Positions 5,300 to 5,983 of a stretch of DNA of 5,983 nt are shown here, in pieces (the stretch's first letter is position 1; the number at the start of each line of letters is the position of its first letter). The translations under genes and the position numbers were made by a program. The DNA comes from DASYAN01 sp036501345 (GTDB lineage Bacteria > Chloroflexota > Ktedonobacteria > Ktedonobacterales > Ktedonobacteraceae). The notes below the pieces were generated by a model. That model did no database searches and had not been told where the DNA came from. It saw nothing but the letters and a program-made list of their open reading frames with translations. The stretch covers positions 1 through 5,983 of the forward strand of contig DASYAN010000461.1 of NCBI GenBank assembly GCA_036501345.1, in the 5' to 3' direction.

Positions 5300-5983
5300 G
5301 GAAATAATGCAGATCTGATTGCTGCCATCGCTTGAAACAAAAGCTAGGTACAGCGTATTATTGAGGACAGCTAGAGCAGGTGCAAAGAGACTCGACTGTC
5401 CAGTCTCTTGTTCACTGGACCAATGGATACTATCCTGTGAGGAAATAATGCAGATCTGATTGCTGCCATCGCTTGAAACAAAAGCTAGGTACAGCGTATT
5501 ATTGAGGACAGCTAGAGCAGGTGCAAAGAGACTCGACTGCCCAGTCTCTTGCTTACTGGACCAATGTATACCATCCTGTGAGGAGATAATGCAGATCTGA
5601 TTGCTGCCATCGCTTGCAACAAAAGCCAGGTACAGTGTCCCATTCTTTCCTATGGTAAGGGCAGGAGCTATCTTGCTATCTTGCCCAGTATAGGGAACGT
5701 CACCCCAGGTCGTGCCATTATCCTGGGAGGACATGTACATAAGGCCATTGCCGTTATTATTAGCCACAAAGACTAGGTGCAGTGTCCCATTCTTTCCTAC
5801 GGTAAGAGCAGGAGCTATCTTGCTATCTTGCCCAGTATAGGGAATATCACCCCAGGTTGCGCCATTATCCTGGGAGGATGTATAGAGAAGGCCATTGCCG
5901 TTATTGTTAGCGACAAAGACTAGGTGTAGGATTCCGTTCGACGATATAGCAAGAGCGGGAGTTGTCTTGCTAAACTGCCCAGT
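5288..5983 (-). CDS. Asp-box (BNR) repeat protein, C-terminal part
   Basis: The frame is open through the right edge, so only the last 231 residues are seen; a GTG at 5767 is an internal Val codon, not a start. The visible part is five tandem units of 49, 49, 48, 47 and 38 residues, each beginning TGQ followed by PAL and LxLxFV strands. Units 1 and 2 carry a textbook Asp-box (SSQDNGATW, SSQDNGTTW), the BNR motif of sialidases and related beta-propellers. Units 3 and 4 carry shortened forms (SSQDGIHW, SSQDSIHW). Unit 5 stops just before its Asp-box. Such proteins are usually secreted or surface-exposed; the signal peptide would be off the window. Asp-boxes are structural and do not themselves show enzyme activity, and no catalytic sialidase Arg triad can be judged here. 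It may be a carbohydrate-binding or adhesive propeller. Confidence 0.85.
   Translation of the reverse strand, partial: TGQFSKTTPALAISSNGILHLVFVANNNGNGLLYTSSQDNGATWGDIPYTGQDSKIAPALTVGKNGTLHLVFVANNNGNGLMYMSSQDNGTTWGDVPYTGQDSKIAPALTIGKNGTLYLAFVASDGSNQICIISSQDGIHWSSKQETGQSSLFAPALAVLNNTLYLAFVSSDGSNQICIISSQDSIHWSSEQETGQSSLFAPALAVLNNTLYLAFVSSDGSNQICIISSYK
5297..5578 (-). repeat. Tandem 141-base coding repeat, two near-identical copies
   Basis: 5297-5437 and 5438-5578 are 141 bases each (47 codons) and differ at only five positions. The first 102 bases on the plus strand (5297-5398 and 5438-5539) are identical, including silent sites. A third, more diverged copy continues from 5579 to about 5639. 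The identity at third codon positions indicates a very recent duplication or ongoing gene conversion. Confidence 0.9.
5690..5983 (-). repeat. Tandem 147-base coding repeat
   Basis: 5690-5836 and 5837-5983 are two 49-codon units of the Asp-box protein in exact register. They are very similar over the part encoding the ANNNGNG segment and the Asp-box, and diverge more in the part encoding the first strands. The shared segment GCTATCTTGCCCAGTATAGG recurs at a spacing of 147 bases. Confidence 0.85.

Noticed and set aside
1..5983. CRISPR array, tRNA or rRNA genes
   Set aside because: No short regularly spaced repeats, cloverleaf or rRNA-like sequence were seen. The only tandem repeats are coding units of 141-147 bases.

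Overview
The window looks like a piece of a bacterial chromosome. I infer a member of the Chloroflexota, most likely class Ktedonobacteria. The reasons are the MurF-alanine racemase fusion next to a diacylglycerol-kinase-type lipid kinase, the classical AGGAGG ribosome sites and sigma70-type promoter boxes, and the mix of housekeeping genes with repeat-rich secreted proteins and insertion-sequence debris. Fusions of this type are also known in Bacteroidota, but the strong Shine-Dalgarno sites argue against that group. The taxonomic call is an inference and was not checked against any database.

Layout. Positions 1-480 are AT-rich. They hold unresolved partial reading frames at the left edge, a very good promoter (TTTACA, 17 bases, TGGTATAAT at 202-230) and a short hydrophobic reading frame (315-482) that may encode a 55-residue membrane protein. 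Positions 490-601 switch to GC-rich sequence that can fold into a two-tier hairpin and a second long hairpin ending in six Ts, which is either a terminator or a regulatory leader. A second candidate promoter (TTGACA at 647) precedes the main gene. Positions 737-3571 encode a 944-residue fusion of MurF (UDP-MurNAc-tripeptide:D-Ala-D-Ala ligase) and Alr (alanine racemase). 51 bases further on, positions 3623-4600 encode a DagK/YegS-type lipid kinase, probably in the same operon. These two genes plausibly serve the cell envelope: D-alanine supply and peptidoglycan precursor assembly, plus lipid phosphorylation.

The right part is read from the minus strand. A small protein with a glutamine-rich disordered N-terminus and two membrane helices (4676-5080) faces the lipid kinase tail to tail. 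Upstream of it lies an AT-rich gap with what may be a decayed transposase start. Then comes the C-terminal part of a protein built from 47-49-residue Asp-box (BNR/sialidase-type) propeller repeats, which enters from beyond the right edge (5288-5983) and shows very recent repeat duplication.

The most notable points are these. The MurF half has lost the His and the carbamylated Lys that bind the second magnesium in Mur ligases, while the Alr half looks intact. The Asp-box array shows a fresh 141-base duplication, one hybrid repeat unit, and an abrupt end at a foreign-looking junction. The leader between the promoter and murF-alr contains a possible overlapping leader peptide, a small membrane protein and a terminator-like RNA structure. 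I do not see a complete, clearly novel multi-gene system here.
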